From Geodermatophilaceae bacterium URHB0062 (GTDB lineage: Bacteria > Actinomycetota > Actinomycetes > Mycobacteriales > Geodermatophilaceae), in the NCBI GenBank assembly GCA_000620185.1, contig JHVO01000016.1, forward strand, positions 117,159-181,158: a DNA stretch of 64,000 nt, given 5' to 3'. Numbering within the stretch: the stretch's first letter is position 1; the number at the start of each line of letters is the position of its first letter. Below the pieces are notes generated by a model. The model saw only the letters and a program-made list of their open reading frames with translations. It did no database searches and was not told the DNA's origin. Made by a program: the position numbers and the translations under genes. Below are positions 24,634-38,770 of this stretch, piece by piece.

Positions 24634-27102
24634 CTAGGCTCCGGGCTCGTCGTTGTCCGTCGTACGGGCAATCGCCACGATGCTGACGTCTTCGGGCAAG
24701 TTCATGAGCTTGACACCCATCGTGGCGCGGTCCTTGTTGTGGCGCACGCCGTTCACCGGGGTGCGGATCACGCCGCCGCCCGAGGTGATGGCGTAGAGCT
24801 CGTCGCCCAGCGTCACCGCCAGCGCGCCGACCAGCGCACCCTTGCGCGCCTTGGGGTCTGCGGTGAGCACGCCCTTGCCGCCCCGGTTCTGCTCCGGGTA
24901 GTGCTCGATGCCGGTTCGCTTGGCGTAGCCGCCCTCGGTGGCGACCAGGACGTCGACACCCTCCTGGACGACGATCAGCGACAGCAGGCGGTCGTCGTCG
25001 GAGAGCGAGATGCCCCGCACGCCCTCGGTGGCGCGGCCCATCGGACGCAGCTGCTCGTCGTTGGCCTTGAAGCAGATGCTCATCGCCTTGCGGGTGACCA
25101 GCAGGAGGTTCTGGTCGGGGCTGATCAGCGTCGCGCCGACCAGCTCGTCGCCGTCGCGCAGGTTGATCGCGATGACGCCGCCGGTGCGCGGGGAGTCGAA
25201 GTCACCGAGCCGGGTCTTCTTGACCTGCCCCTTGGCGGTGGCGAGCACCAGGTACGGCGCGACCGAGTAGTCCTTGATCTGGATGACCTGGGCGATCTTC
25301 TCGTCGGGCTGGAAGGCCAGGATGTTGGCCACGTGCGCGCCGCGGGCGGTGCGGTTGGCCTCGGGCAGCTCGTAGGCCTTCGCCCGGTAGACGCGGCCCT
25401 TGTTCGTGAAGAACAGGATCCAGTCGTGGGTGGAGCCCACGAAGAAGTGGTCGACGATGTCGTCCTGCTTGAGGGCCGCTCCCATCACGCCCTTGCCGCC
25501 GCGGCGCTGCGACCGGTAGAGGTCGGACTTCGTCCGCTTGGCGTAGCCGGTGCGGGTGATGGTGATGACGACCTCCTCCTCCGCGATGAGGTCCTCCATC
25601 GAGACGTCGCCCTCGTTCGCCACGAACTGCGTGCGGCGGTCGTCCCCGTACTTCTCGACGATCTCGGCCAGCTCGTCGTGGATGATCTGCCGCTGGCGCT
25701 CGGGCGAGGCGAGGATCGCCTGCAGGTCGGCGATGCGGATCTCGAGCTCGCTCAGCTCGTCGAAGATGCGCTGGCGCTCCAGGGCGGCCAGGCGCCGCAG
25801 CTGCATGTCCAGGATGTGGGTCGCCTGGATCTCGTCGACGTCCAGCAGCTCCATCAGCCCGCCGCGGGCGGCGTCGGCCGACTCGGCGCCGCGGATCAGC
25901 GCGATGACGGCGTCGAGCTGGTCGAGCGCCTTGGCCAGGCCGCGCAGGATGTGCGCGCGCTCCTCGGCCTTGCGCAGCCGGTACCGCGTCCGCCGCTGGA
26001 TGACCTCGATCTGGTGGGCCACGAAGGCACGGATGAGCTCGTCCAGCCGCAGCGTCCGGGGGACGCCGTCGACGATCGAGAGCATGTTGCAGCCGAACGT
26101 CGTCTGCAGCTGCGTGTGCTTGTAGAGGTTGTTCAGCACCACCTTGGCGACGGCGTCCCGGCGCAGCGTGATGACCAGCCGGCGACCCACGCGGTCACTG
26201 GACTCGTCGGCGATCTCGCTGATGCCCTGCAGCCGCCCTTCCTTGACCGCCTCGGCGATCGACTCGGCGAGGTTGTCCGGGTTGACCTGGTAGGGCAGCT
26301 CGGTGCAGACCAGCTGCACCCGCCCGCGGGAGTCCTCCTCGACGGTGATGACGGCGCGCATGCGCACCGAGCCACGACCGGTGCGGTAGGCGTCCTCGAT
26401 GCCCTCGCGGCCGACGATCAGGCCGTGGGTCGGGAAGTCCGGGCCCTTGACGCGCTCCATGCATGCGGTCAGCGCTTCCTCGGGCTCGGCGTCCGGGTGC
26501 TCGAGCATCCAGAAGACGGCGGCGGCGACCTCGCGCAGGTTGTGCGGCGGCATGTTGGTGGCCATGCCGACGGCGATGCCGGCCGAGCCGTTGATCAGCA
26601 GGTTGGGGATGCGCCCCGGCAGGACCAGGGGCTCCTGGTTCTTGCCGTCGTAGTTCGGCTGGAAGTCGACGGTCTCCTCGTCGATGTTGGCCAGCATCTC
26701 CATGGCCAGCGGGGTCAGCCTGGCCTCGGTGTACCGCATGGCCGCGGCCGGGTCGTTGCCCGGCGAGCCGAAGTTGCCCTGCCCGTCGACGAGCGGGTAG
26801 CGCATGGCCCAGGGCTGGGCCAGGCGCACGAGGGCGTCGTAGATCGAGGTGTCGCCGTGGGGGTGGTAGTTACCCATGACCTCACCGACGACGCGGGCGC
26901 ACTTCACGTACGCGCGGTCGGGGCGGAAGCCCTGGTCGAACATGGCGAACAGCACGCGCCGGTGCACCGGCTTCAGGCCGTCTCGCACCTCGGGCAGCGC
27001 ACGCCCGACGATCACCGACATCGCGTAGTCGATGTAGCTGCGCTGCATCTCCTGCTGGAGGTCGACCGGCTCGACGCGGTCGCGGCTCGGGGTTTCGGTC
27101 AC
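24634..27102 (-). CDS. gyrA: DNA gyrase subunit A
   Basis: The 822-residue GyrA breaks and rejoins DNA for negative supercoiling with GyrB. The catalytic Tyr124 is in AMRYTEARL. The quinolone-resistance-determining helix is GDTSIYDAL, with Thr85 where mycobacteria have Ala90. The C-terminal beta-pinwheel contains the GyrA box QRRGGKG plus repeated GxxGV/RTxRxG blades. GTG 27102 gives the standard start. It is 116 bases downstream of gyrB on the same strand, the typical gyrB-gyrA operon, with DUF3566 following. Confidence 0.98.
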   Translation of the reverse strand: MTETPSRDRVEPVDLQQEMQRSYIDYAMSVIVGRALPEVRDGLKPVHRRVLFAMFDQGFRPDRAYVKCARVVGEVMGNYHPHGDTSIYDALVRLAQPWAMRYPLVDGQGNFGSPGNDPAAAMRYTEARLTPLAMEMLANIDEETVDFQPNYDGKNQEPLVLPGRIPNLLINGSAGIAVGMATNMPPHNLREVAAAVFWMLEHPDAEPEEALTACMERVKGPDFPTHGLIVGREGIEDAYRTGRGSVRMRAVITVEEDSRGRVQLVCTELPYQVNPDNLAESIAEAVKEGRLQGISEIADESSDRVGRRLVITLRRDAVAKVVLNNLYKHTQLQTTFGCNMLSIVDGVPRTLRLDELIRAFVAHQIEVIQRRTRYRLRKAEERAHILRGLAKALDQLDAVIALIRGAESADAARGGLMELLDVDEIQATHILDMQLRRLAALERQRIFDELSELEIRIADLQAILASPERQRQIIHDELAEIVEKYGDDRRTQFVANEGDVSMEDLIAEEEVVITITRTGYAKRTKSDLYRSQRRGGKGVMGAALKQDDIVDHFFVGSTHDWILFFTNKGRVYRAKAYELPEANRTARGAHVANILAFQPDEKIAQVIQIKDYSVAPYLVLATAKGQVKKTRLGDFDSPRTGGVIAINLRDGDELVGATLISPDQNLLLVTRKAMSICFKANDEQLRPMGRATEGVRGISLSDDDRLLSLIVVQEGVDVLVATEGGYAKRTGIEHYPEQNRGGKGVLTADPKARKGALVGALAVTLGDELYAITSGGGVIRTPVNGVRHNKDRATMGVKLMNLPEDVSIVAIARTTDNDEPGA

Positions 27103-27160
27103 GGTTCAGGTCTCTCCGGTTCGGTGCTCAGGGAGTGGACTCGGTTGCCGGCCCACCGTC

Positions 27161-27216
27161 GGCCCCCGTGCAGGGCCCCGCTGCGAGCCTGCGAGCAGTG
27201 GGGGGCACGGGGGTCC
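27161..27216. repeat. GC-rich hairpin repeat, copy 2 (just after gyrB stop)
   Basis: Arms GGCCCCCGTGC (27161-27171) and GCACGGGGGTCC (27205-27216) enclose GCTGCGAGCCTGCGAGCAG. GTGC/GCAC replaces the GTCC/GGAC of other copies, preserving pairing. It ends two bases from the gyrB stop codon. Confidence 0.8.
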
Positions 27217-27218
27217 TC

Positions 27219-31074
<3,856 letters not shown>

Positions 31075-31084
31075 CGGTCGCGGC

Positions 31085-31987
31085 TCAGTACGCGGCGGCC
31101 AGGGCGCCCACGACGGCGGCCAGCAACCGGGCGTGGTGCTCGATCAGCTGCGGCCGGTGGCCGTCCAGCCGGATCGCCGCCACGTGGCCGGCGGCCGACC
31201 AGAACTCGTCGCCGTCGTCGCTGCCCAGCAGCAGGCCCTGGACCGTCGGATCGCCGGCCAGGCGCCGGACCTGCGCGCCGTCCTCGGCAGCCAGGAGCTG
31301 CCACCGGCCGTCGAAGGCGTCGTCGCCGCTGGGGATCGGCACGAGGCCGCCGGTGCCGTGCTTCCAGAACCGGGCCGGGGCCAGCCGGAACCGCGGCACG
31401 GTGCCGAGCACGGGCGCCGCGGTGACGGCGTACTGGGCGACGAAGGAGCGGCCCGTCGGGTAGACGACGTCGAAGGCGACGAGCTCGAGGGGGCCCGCGC
31501 GTCCGCGCAGCACGCTGGCCGGCCGGTGCTCCCTGCTCGGGCGCACCGGCGCCGAGGCGACCAGCTCCTGCAGGACGGCGTCCTCGGGAGCGCTCCCGTC
31601 CGACACCGTCCATCCGTGCTGCAGCGCCCAGTGCTGGGCGCCGACGAGGTCGCCCCCGTAGGTGAAGGCGCGCGCCATCTCGGGGTCCCGCTGCCGTCCG
31701 CTGAACGGTCCGCCCCAACGGTGCTCCGGTGCCGCGGTCGCCGGCGGCGGGGCGTCCCAGGCGGGATCCGCCCCCTCCCGATGCTCCGGTGTGGCAGCCG
31801 GGAGGTCCCAGCCCGCCGGCTGCCACGCACCGCCCGCAGTCGAGTCGTCGTCCCGGGGCTGCCGCCGGCGGTCGGCGAAGTTCGGCTCGTCCTCGGAGTC
31901 GTTCCCGCCCAGGTGCGACGGCTCCCGCCACCCGCTCCCCTCGCCGGGGCTGTCGCCGAAGTCGTCGGGGTCGCGTGGAGTGCTCAC
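31085..31987 (-). CDS. Conserved actinobacterial protein of unknown function
   Basis: The 300-residue protein has a disordered acidic/Pro-rich N-terminus (1-100), then a folded part (about 105-295) with ARAFTYGGDLVGAQHWALQHGWTV, GRSFVAQYAVTAAPVLGTVPRFRLAPARFWKHGTGGLVPIPSGD and a hydrophobic C-terminus (LLAAVVGALAAAY). No signal peptide or known catalytic motif was recognised. The GTG at 31987 follows GGAAGGA. It sits 31 bases downstream of dciA, so it likely shares the recF-dciA transcript, but no role in replication can be deduced. Confidence 0.65.
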   Translation of the reverse strand: MSTPRDPDDFGDSPGEGSGWREPSHLGGNDSEDEPNFADRRRQPRDDDSTAGGAWQPAGWDLPAATPEHREGADPAWDAPPPATAAPEHRWGGPFSGRQRDPEMARAFTYGGDLVGAQHWALQHGWTVSDGSAPEDAVLQELVASAPVRPSREHRPASVLRGRAGPLELVAFDVVYPTGRSFVAQYAVTAAPVLGTVPRFRLAPARFWKHGTGGLVPIPSGDDAFDGRWQLLAAEDGAQVRRLAGDPTVQGLLLGSDDGDEFWSAAGHVAAIRLDGHRPQLIEHHARLLAAVVGALAAAY

Positions 31988-32018
31988 CGTGTCGTCCTTC
32001 CGGGCCCGCGGTCGGGTC

Positions 32019-32519
32019 CTATCCGTACGTGTCGCGTGGTCCCCGGCCGCGCACGGAGCGCGGACCCTTCTTCCAGGTGGGGGCCGTCGGTCCGACAACG
32101 CGCAACCGGGTCACGACGTCCCCGCCGACCTGTGCCCGCAGTTTGCCGAGGATGGACGGCGCCAGCAGCCGGAGCTGGGTCGCCCACGCGGTGGACTCCG
32201 CGACGACGAGCAACTCCCCCTCGGTGAGGGACTGCGGCGCGCAGTGGGCTGCGATCTCGGGACCCACCATCGCCGACCAGCGGCCGAAGACCGATCCGAC
32301 CTTGGTGCGTTCCGACCAGTCCTGCGCCGCGACGAGGGAGTCGACCAGGCTGCCCAGCGGCTGCGGGTCGTCGTCCCCGGGCCGGGCACCGGTCCAGGTG
32401 CGGCGGGGGCCGGCGACGCGACGACGGGTCGGGCGGGGCCGAGCCGCCGAGGCTGCCCGGGCGGCCTCCAGCGCGGCGCGGGCGATGTCGCTGGGCCGCG
32501 CGGGCCGCTCGTCGCTCAT
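32019..32519 (-). CDS. dciA: DciA-like protein (DUF721), replicative helicase loader candidate
   Basis: The 166-residue protein has a basic disordered N-terminus and a DUF721/DciA domain (about 50-155; [62 protein letters not shown]) with a KH-like fold. DciA is the ancestral DnaB helicase operator in bacteria lacking DnaC/DnaI. The ATG at 32519 overlaps the recF stop (ATGA), implying translational coupling. In actinobacteria this gene nearly always follows recF. Confidence 0.9.
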   Translation of the reverse strand: MSDERPARPSDIARAALEAARAASAARPRPTRRRVAGPRRTWTGARPGDDDPQPLGSLVDSLVAAQDWSERTKVGSVFGRWSAMVGPEIAAHCAPQSLTEGELLVVAESTAWATQLRLLAPSILGKLRAQVGGDVVTRLRVVGPTAPTWKKGPRSVRGRGPRDTYG

Positions 32520-33727
32520 CCGGCATCTCCCAGCCTGTCGTCCGGCACGGTCTCGTCGAACACGCCCTCGTCGAGGGCACCCTCGTCGAGCACCGTGGCC
32601 GAGCCGCCCCCCACCTGCACGCGGACACCCCGCAGTTCGGCCGGGACGTCCTCGAGCACGGCCGCGGTGATCAGCGTCTGCTCCGCCGAACGGGCCACCG
32701 CGGCCAGCGCCGCCCGCCGCTCGGCGTCCAGCGTGGCGAAGACGTCGTCCAGCACCAGGATGGGGTCCTCGCCGTCGGCCCTCAACAGCGCGAAGGTGGC
32801 GAGCTTGAGCGCCAGGGCCAGCGACCAGGACTCACCGTGGCTGGCGAAGCCCTTCGCCGGGGCCGACCCCAGGTGGATGACCATGTCGTCGCGGTGCGGG
32901 CCGACCAGGGTGACGCCCCGGTCGAGCTCGTCACCCCGTCGCTCCGCCACCCGCTCGCGCATGGCGGCGGTGAGCTCGGCGGCGGACGGCACGCTCGCAT
33001 CGGCCGCCGGCGGAGCGCCGTCCCCCGCGGCGGGCACGGTCGAGGCGTACCCGAGGGCGGCGACCGCGGCCCCCTCGCCGGCGACCGAGGCATAGGCCTG
33101 GGCCAGGTAGGGCGCGAGGTCGCTGACCAGGCGCAGCCGGGCCTCGAGCAGCTGTCCGCCCAGGTCGGTGAGGTGCCCGTCCCACACGTCGAGCGTCTCG
33201 ATCGCCTTGCCGCGCGCCATCCGGGCGGTCTTGAGCAGGGCGTTGCGCTGCTTGAGCACCCGCTCGTAGTCCGAGCGCACGCCGGCCAGCCGCGGGGTGC
33301 GGGTGGCCAGCAGCTCGTCGAGGAAGCGGCGGCGCTCGGTCGGGTCGCCGCGGATGAGGGCGAGGTCCTCCGGCGCGAAGAGGACGGTCCGGACGAGGCC
33401 GAGCAGTTCGCGCGGGCGCGGCAGCGGCGCCCGGTTGACCCGCACCCGGTTGGCCCGGCCCGGGTTGATCTCGACCTCGACCAGCATCTCGCGGTCGTCC
33501 CGGCGCAACGCTGCCCGCACCACGGCCTGCGCGGCGCCGTGCCGCACCAGCGGAGCGTCGGACGACACGCGGTGGCTGCTCATCGTGGCCAGGTAGCCGA
33601 CGGCCTCGACGAGGTTGGTCTTGCCCTCGCCGTTGCGGCCGACGAACACCGTGGGACCGGGACGCAGCGCCAGGTCCACGCGCTCCCAGCTGCGGAACGA
33701 GCCCACCTGCAGGTGACGGACGTACAC
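32516..33727 (-). CDS. recF: DNA replication/repair protein RecF
   Basis: The 403-residue SMC-like ATPase RecF loads RecA at gaps through RecOR. The Walker A motif is at residues 30-37 (GRNGEGKT), the LVGPHRDD region is mid-protein, [15 protein letters not shown] is the signature region, and [12 protein letters not shown] is Walker B. The C-terminal tail ([17 protein letters not shown]) is acidic and slightly longer than usual. GTG 33727 begins MYVRHLQ as in relatives. It is downstream of gnd and overlaps dciA by four bases. Confidence 0.96.
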   Translation of the reverse strand: MYVRHLQVGSFRSWERVDLALRPGPTVFVGRNGEGKTNLVEAVGYLATMSSHRVSSDAPLVRHGAAQAVVRAALRRDDREMLVEVEINPGRANRVRVNRAPLPRPRELLGLVRTVLFAPEDLALIRGDPTERRRFLDELLATRTPRLAGVRSDYERVLKQRNALLKTARMARGKAIETLDVWDGHLTDLGGQLLEARLRLVSDLAPYLAQAYASVAGEGAAVAALGYASTVPAAGDGAPPAADASVPSAAELTAAMRERVAERRGDELDRGVTLVGPHRDDMVIHLGSAPAKGFASHGESWSLALALKLATFALLRADGEDPILVLDDVFATLDAERRAALAAVARSAEQTLITAAVLEDVPAELRGVRVQVGGGSATVLDEGALDEGVFDETVPDDRLGDAG

Positions 33728-33763
33728 CTCAGCTCACGCCGCGGCCGGAACGGGGGTGGTTCT

Positions 33764-34699
33764 TCACGCGGGTGCTTCGGCCTCGCCCTCGCGCACCGCG
33801 TGCACGGCGTGCCCACCGAACTGGTTGCGCAGCGCCGCGACCGCCTTCATGGTCGGGGAGTCGTCCTGGCGCGAGCTGAACCGGGCGAACAGCGAGGCCG
33901 CGATCGTCGGCATGGGGACGGCGTTCTCGATCGCCTGCTCCACGGTCCACCGGCCCTCGCCGGAGTCGTCGGCGTAGCCGTGGATCTTCTCCAGCCCCGG
34001 GTCCTCGTCCAGCGCACGGACCAGCAGGTCGAGCAACCACGACCGGATGACCGTGCCCTGGGTCCAGGACTTGATGACGCCGGGCACGTCCTCGATGAGG
34101 TCGACGGCCGCGAGCAGCTCGTAGCCCTCGCCGTAGGCCTGCATCAGCGCGTACTCGATGCCGTTGTGGACCATCTTCGAGAAGTGGCCCGCGCCGACCG
34201 GCCCGGCGTGCACGAAGCCCGCGTCGCCCGTGTGCTCCTGACCGGACTCGTCGACCGTGGCCGGCGGCTTGAGCGCGTCGAAGATCGGCTGCGCCTTGGC
34301 GACGTCCTCCTTCGTGCCGCCCACCATCAGCGCGTAGCCGTTCTCCAGGCCCCACACACCGCCGGAGACGCCGGCGTCGATGTAGCCGATGCCCTTCTCG
34401 CGGCACATCACGTCGTGGATCTGGTCGTCGGTGTACTTGGAGTTGCCCCCGTCGACGATGACGTCGCCCGCCTCGAGCAGGCCGACCAGGTCCTTCACCG
34501 TCTGCCGGGTCGGCTCCCCGGACGGCACCATGACCCAGACCACGCGCGGCGCCTCGAGGGCCTGGACCAGCGCCTCGAGGCTGTCGACGTCGCGCTTGCC
34601 CGGCGAGTGGTCGTAGCCCACGACCTCATGCCCCCCGCGGCGGACCCGCTCGGACATGTTGCCGCCCATCTTGCCCAGACCGATCAGCCCCAGCTGCAC
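33764..34699 (-). CDS. gnd: 6-phosphogluconate dehydrogenase (decarboxylating), short form
   Basis: The 311-residue enzyme oxidises and decarboxylates 6-phosphogluconate to ribulose 5-phosphate. The N-terminal Rossmann motif LGLIGLGKMGGNM, the GVSGGVWGLENGY catalytic loop, and GHFSKMVHNGIEYALMQAYGEG (catalytic Lys/Asn) are present. At about 300 residues it is the short GntZ/YqeC-like type, probably NAD-linked (inference), lacking the long C-terminal helical repeat. GTG 34699 with GAGAGGTG upstream was chosen because it starts exactly at the Rossmann fold. Its placement between dnaN and recF is common in actinobacteria. Confidence 0.93.
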   Translation of the reverse strand: MQLGLIGLGKMGGNMSERVRRGGHEVVGYDHSPGKRDVDSLEALVQALEAPRVVWVMVPSGEPTRQTVKDLVGLLEAGDVIVDGGNSKYTDDQIHDVMCREKGIGYIDAGVSGGVWGLENGYALMVGGTKEDVAKAQPIFDALKPPATVDESGQEHTGDAGFVHAGPVGAGHFSKMVHNGIEYALMQAYGEGYELLAAVDLIEDVPGVIKSWTQGTVIRSWLLDLLVRALDEDPGLEKIHGYADDSGEGRWTVEQAIENAVPMPTIAASLFARFSSRQDDSPTMKAVAALRNQFGGHAVHAVREGEAEAPA

Positions 34700-34794
34700 G
34701 TCGTCACCTCTCTCGCTGCGTTCCTGCTCGGTGTTCATCGTGGTGTGCCGGACGGCGTCCCGCGACATCGGGGCCACGGACCCCGATCGTCGGC

Positions 34795-35952
34795 TCAGCC
34801 CGGGAGGCGGACCGGCATGATCAGGTAGCGGTAGCTGCCGCCGCGATCGGCGGGTGCGGCGGGCTGGTCGTCGGCCGGCGGCTCGTCGACGCCCGAGAGC
34901 ACCGCCGGCTTGAGCGGGCTCGTGAAGTCCATCCGCGCCCGGTCGGTGTGCACCGCGGCCAGCCCGTCGAGCAGGAACGTCGGGTTGAACCCGATGGTCA
35001 GCGGCTCGCCGTCGAAGTCGACGTCGCAGCGCTCCTCCGCCTGGCCCTCCTCGTCGGTGCCGCCCGCGCGCAGGGTCACCTGGCCGGGGGTGAACTCGCA
35101 GCGCAGCGGGGTGCCCCGATCGGCCACCAGGGCGACGCGCTTGGCCGCATCGGTGAACAGGTGCACGGGCAGCGTGGCGTTGGCCGCCGAGTCGTTCGGC
35201 ATGATCGCGCGGTACTTCACGAACTCCGCGTCGAGCAGGCGCGTCGTCGTCTGCCGGTCCTTGCCCGACAGACCGAGGATGCCCTCCCCGGAGCTCCCCG
35301 AGGACAGGGAGAGCACGATCTCCGGTCCGCTGGTCAGCGTCTTCGCCGCATCGGCCAGCGTGCGCGCCGGCACGAGGACTGCGGCAGACAGCCCCGGGGA
35401 GTCGGGGCGCCAGGTGAACTCGCGGACGGCGAGGCGGTACCGGTCGGTCGCGGCCAGCGTGATCCGATCGTCGTCGATCTCGAGGCGCACGCCGGTCAGC
35501 ATGGGCAGGGTGTCGTCTCGGCCCGCGGCCACGGCGACCTGACCCACCGCCTCGGCGAAGACGTCGCTGTCCACCGCACCGGCCGACGAGGGCATCGCCG
35601 GCAGGGACGGGTAGTCCTCCACCGGCAGGGTCGGGAGGCTGAAGCGGGCGTTGCCACAGGCGATGGCCAGGCGCGGGCCCTCCGCGGTGATGTCCACCGG
35701 GTGCGGGGGCAGCGCCCGGGTGATCTCGGCGAGCAGCCGGCCGGGAACCAGCACCCGGCCGCTCTCGGTGGCCTGCACCTCCACCTCGGAGCGGGCCGAC
35801 ACCTCGTAGTCGAACCCGGAGACCGACAGCTGGTTGCCGTCGACCTCGAGCAGGATCCCGGCCAGGACCGGTACCGACGGCCGCGGCGGCAGGCTGCGCG
35901 CCGTCCAGGCGACGGCGTCGGCGAGCACCTCACGTGCCACCCGGAACTTCAT
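34795..35952 (-). CDS. dnaN: DNA polymerase III beta subunit (sliding clamp)
   Basis: The 385-residue clamp has three similar domains (about 1-120, 130-250, 260-385), beginning MKFRVAREVLADAVAWTARSLP and ending with the conserved YRYLIMPVRL. It forms a dimeric ring that tethers polymerase to DNA. ATG 35952 matches the family start; an in-frame GTG at 35964 is possible. It is transcribed away from oriC and followed by gnd, recF and dciA in the same direction. Confidence 0.98.
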   Translation of the reverse strand: MKFRVAREVLADAVAWTARSLPPRPSVPVLAGILLEVDGNQLSVSGFDYEVSARSEVEVQATESGRVLVPGRLLAEITRALPPHPVDITAEGPRLAIACGNARFSLPTLPVEDYPSLPAMPSSAGAVDSDVFAEAVGQVAVAAGRDDTLPMLTGVRLEIDDDRITLAATDRYRLAVREFTWRPDSPGLSAAVLVPARTLADAAKTLTSGPEIVLSLSSGSSGEGILGLSGKDRQTTTRLLDAEFVKYRAIMPNDSAANATLPVHLFTDAAKRVALVADRGTPLRCEFTPGQVTLRAGGTDEEGQAEERCDVDFDGEPLTIGFNPTFLLDGLAAVHTDRARMDFTSPLKPAVLSGVDEPPADDQPAAPADRGGSYRYLIMPVRLPG

Positions 35953-36982
35953 CTCTCGACCCACCCCAGCTCCGTCCGCGGACCGGGAGGAGCCACCTGA
36001 CGTGGCTGCCTCACGGGTGCGGAACTCGTACGTGTCCGTGCAGCGGTCGGCGGGCGACGTGATCGCCTGGCACCGCTGCGGTGCTCATCGTGCCTGCTGT
36101 CTGCCTCTCGGGGGAAACCCCGGTACCTCGATCGGTTGCTGAGATGCCCTGGACCCCCTCCAGGCGCAGCGTCCCCACCCAGAGTGTGGTTCGAGAAATT
36201 CTCGAGATAACTCCCTCATCTTCGTCATCACAGGTGTGGATCCTGGGGACGACGGGTCTTCGTGCTGGTGGGGGCCGGAATGGCCCTGTTGGCCGATTGT
36301 GGGCGGTCAGCGTCTCCCTGTTGTCGACACGTGGACATCTCGACGGTTGTGCACCGACGTCGCCGGCCGTCCACGATCTGTCCCCGTCTTCCCCCCGGCC
36401 CGTCCCCAGGTCGTACCCAGGTCTGCGGGAGCGTCTTCCCCTCGGTGGGGACGGGTGCGTATGTTCGCCGTAGAAGTGCAGGTCAGCGGGCCGTCGTCCG
36501 TCCGGCTCTCCGGCGACGCACGGTGCCGCGACCGGTGCGGACCGTCGGGACGGTCACCTCTTGTGACCTGGCACACACGAGATCTCCCCAACCTGTGCAC
36601 ATTCCTGGGGACAACTCGTCGATCTGTCGATGACGGTCACCGTGCGCACACCGACGGCTACCCCGTCGTATCAGGGCTTCCGGGGTGTCGACTCATCCAC
36701 ACAGCTGTGGACAGACCGTGGGACGAGCGGGCACGTGGCCGGCACCCGGCGGCGGGCGTCGTCGTGCCGGCGCAGCCTCGGTCGACGGCGCGACTGCGGG
36801 GAAGTCGCGGCCTGAACGGCCGTCCGGGCCGCAACATCCGGGAAGTGGCGGCCCGTCCCCGGGAGCTGCGCAGGGCGCGGGTCAGCGCGGCAGGGGCACG
36901 GCACCTGGTGGCGGTGCGGTCCGCATGGCCCCGCCCAGGGCACCGCCCAGGGCCTGCGAGGGGTGGGGAGGGTGGGGTCCTT
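35953..36982. other. oriC: Presumed chromosomal replication origin (dnaA-dnaN gap)
   Basis: This 1,030-base gene-free gap lies between the dnaN start and dnaA stop, the oriC location in actinobacteria. DnaA-box-like 9-mers include TCATCCACA (36693-36701) with CTGTCCACA on the other strand (36706-36714), CTGTGCACA (36593-36601), TTGTCCCCA reverse (36606-36614), TTGTGCACC (36347-36355), CCGTCCACG (36367-36375), TGTCCACGT reverse (36328-36336) and GGATCCACA reverse (36235-36243). The region is visibly richer in A/T than its surroundings around 36190-36230. A palindrome TCGAGAA-A-TTCTCGA at 36191-36205 lies on the dnaN side, and a hairpin repeat adjoins the dnaA stop. Confidence 0.85.
36927..36980. 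repeat. GC-rich hairpin repeat, copy 3 (just after dnaA stop)
   Basis: Arms GGCCCCGCCC (36927-36936) and GGGTGGGGTCC (36970-36980) pair with the family's outer stem, changed from GTCC/GGAC to GCCC/GGGT. The inner part is divergent (CACCGCCCAGGGCCTGCGAG). It ends two bases from the dnaA stop. Confidence 0.65.
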
Positions 36983-38770
36983 CTACTGCCTCGCGCGGCT
37001 CTTGATGCGGGCGGTCAGCTCGGTCACCTGGGTGTAGGTGGCCCGGCGCTCGCTCATCAGGTTGGTGATCTTCTTGACCGCGTGCATGACCGTGGTGTGG
37101 TCCTTGCCGCCGAACGAGGCACCGATGCGCGGCAGCGACAGCTCGGTCAGCTCGCGACAGAGGTACATGGCGATCTGCCGGGCGTTGACCAGCGTGCGAC
37201 TGCGGTTGGCGCCCTGCAGCTCCTCCATCGTCACGGAGAAGTACTCGGCGGTGGCGGCCATGATGATCGCCGCGGTGATCTGCGGACCCTGCTCGTCGCT
37301 GATCAGGTCCTTGAGCACCAGCTCGGCGAGCGGGAGGTCGACCTGCTGCTTGTTCAGGCTCGCGAACGCGGTGACGCGGATCAACGCGCCCTCGAGCTCC
37401 CGGATGTTCGTCTGGACCTTGCTGGCGATGAACTCCAGCACCACGTCGGGCACCTGCAGCCGCTCGCCCCAGGCCTTCTTGCGCAGGATGGCGATGCGGG
37501 TCTCGAGGTCGGGCGCCTGGACGTCGGTGATCAGGCCCCACTCGAAGCGGGTGCGCAGCCGGTCCTCCAGCGTCGTCAGCTTCTTCGGCGCCCGGTCGGA
37601 GGTGATCACGATCTGCTTGCTGGCGTTGTGCAGCGTGTTGAAGGTGTGGAAGAACTCCTCCTGCGTGCGCTCGGCCCGCTCGAGGAACTGGATGTCGTCG
37701 ATCAGCAGGAAGTCGATGTCCCGGTAGCGACGGCGGAAGTCCTCGGCCCGGCCGGAGTGCACCAGGTTGATGAACTCGTTGGTGAACTCCTCGGTGCTGA
37801 CGTAGCGCACCTTCACGTTGGGGAACATCCGCGCCGCGTAGTGCCCGATCGCGTGCAGCAGGTGGGTCTTGCCCAGCCCGGACTCGCCGTAGATGAACAG
37901 CGGGTTGTAGGCCCGCGCCGGCGCCTCGGCGACCGCGACGGCCGCGGCGTGGGCGAACCGGTTGCTGTTGCCGATGACGAAACTGTCGAAGACGTACTTG
38001 GGGTTCAGGCCCGGGTCGAGCCCGGCGGGCCGCCGGTCGCCGAAGGCTGCCGTGCCCTCGGTCCCCCGTCCGGCGTCGGGACGACGGGTGCGCCCCGCCG
38101 CACCGGCGCGGCCGGCCCGCTGGTCGGGGCCGGTGTCGAGGTCGAAGGGCAGGACGTCGGCCGAGCGACCGTCGTCCGGGGCACCGCCCCAGTCCCGATC
38201 ACCCCCGGCGGGCTCGCCGCTCCCCCAGGTCGTCGTGCTCCAGTCCTCGGGCGCACCCCGGTCCACCGGCGGCCGGTCGAGCGGCCGCAGCTCGTGGAGG
38301 TCGGCGCCGTTGCGGGCGGCCAGGGCCTCACCGGTGTCGCGATCCCACGGCGGCGGGGTGCCGACGGCATCGGCTCGGACGCCGAAGGCGCTGCGTCCGT
38401 CGTCGGCCCGGTCACGGGTGGCCCGGTCCTCCTCGGCCCGCTGGGCGTCGACCGCCGACCAGGGGCGGCGCGTCGGCTCCTCGTCGGCGGCGTCCTCGGC
38501 GGGGGCGGGGGGCGCGTCCTCCAACTGGACGGCGACACGGATGTCGCGGCCGAACTGCTCGGAGAGCGCCTCGGCGAGCACCCGGCGCATCCGCGACTCG
38601 AGCACGGTCTGCGTGAACTCGTTGGGGGCCGCGAGCACGGCGGTGTCCTCGACCAGCCCGAGCGGGCGGGTCAGGTTCAGCATCGCGTTCTGCTGCGGGG
38701 ACAGGCTGGTGGCCAGTCGCTCGCGGATCTGGTCCCAGACCGTCGCCAGGTCCAGCGTGGCATCGGCCAT
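36983..38770 (-). CDS. dnaA: Chromosomal replication initiator DnaA
   Basis: The 595-residue initiator has domain I (1-85; [22 protein letters not shown]), a long disordered acidic domain II (about 85-255), the AAA+ domain III with Walker A GESGLGKT at 295-302 and Walker [10 protein letters not shown], and domain IV with the DNA-binding helix ending [17 protein letters not shown]. Domain II is longer than in mycobacteria, closer to streptomycete lengths. ATG 38770 has GGGGAGG upstream. It opens oriC together with DciA/DnaB and is probably autoregulated through boxes in its leader. Confidence 0.98.
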   Translation of the reverse strand: MADATLDLATVWDQIRERLATSLSPQQNAMLNLTRPLGLVEDTAVLAAPNEFTQTVLESRMRRVLAEALSEQFGRDIRVAVQLEDAPPAPAEDAADEEPTRRPWSAVDAQRAEEDRATRDRADDGRSAFGVRADAVGTPPPWDRDTGEALAARNGADLHELRPLDRPPVDRGAPEDWSTTTWGSGEPAGGDRDWGGAPDDGRSADVLPFDLDTGPDQRAGRAGAAGRTRRPDAGRGTEGTAAFGDRRPAGLDPGLNPKYVFDSFVIGNSNRFAHAAAVAVAEAPARAYNPLFIYGESGLGKTHLLHAIGHYAARMFPNVKVRYVSTEEFTNEFINLVHSGRAEDFRRRYRDIDFLLIDDIQFLERAERTQEEFFHTFNTLHNASKQIVITSDRAPKKLTTLEDRLRTRFEWGLITDVQAPDLETRIAILRKKAWGERLQVPDVVLEFIASKVQTNIRELEGALIRVTAFASLNKQQVDLPLAELVLKDLISDEQGPQITAAIIMAATAEYFSVTMEELQGANRSRTLVNARQIAMYLCRELTELSLPRIGASFGGKDHTTVMHAVKKITNLMSERRATYTQVTELTARIKSRARQ

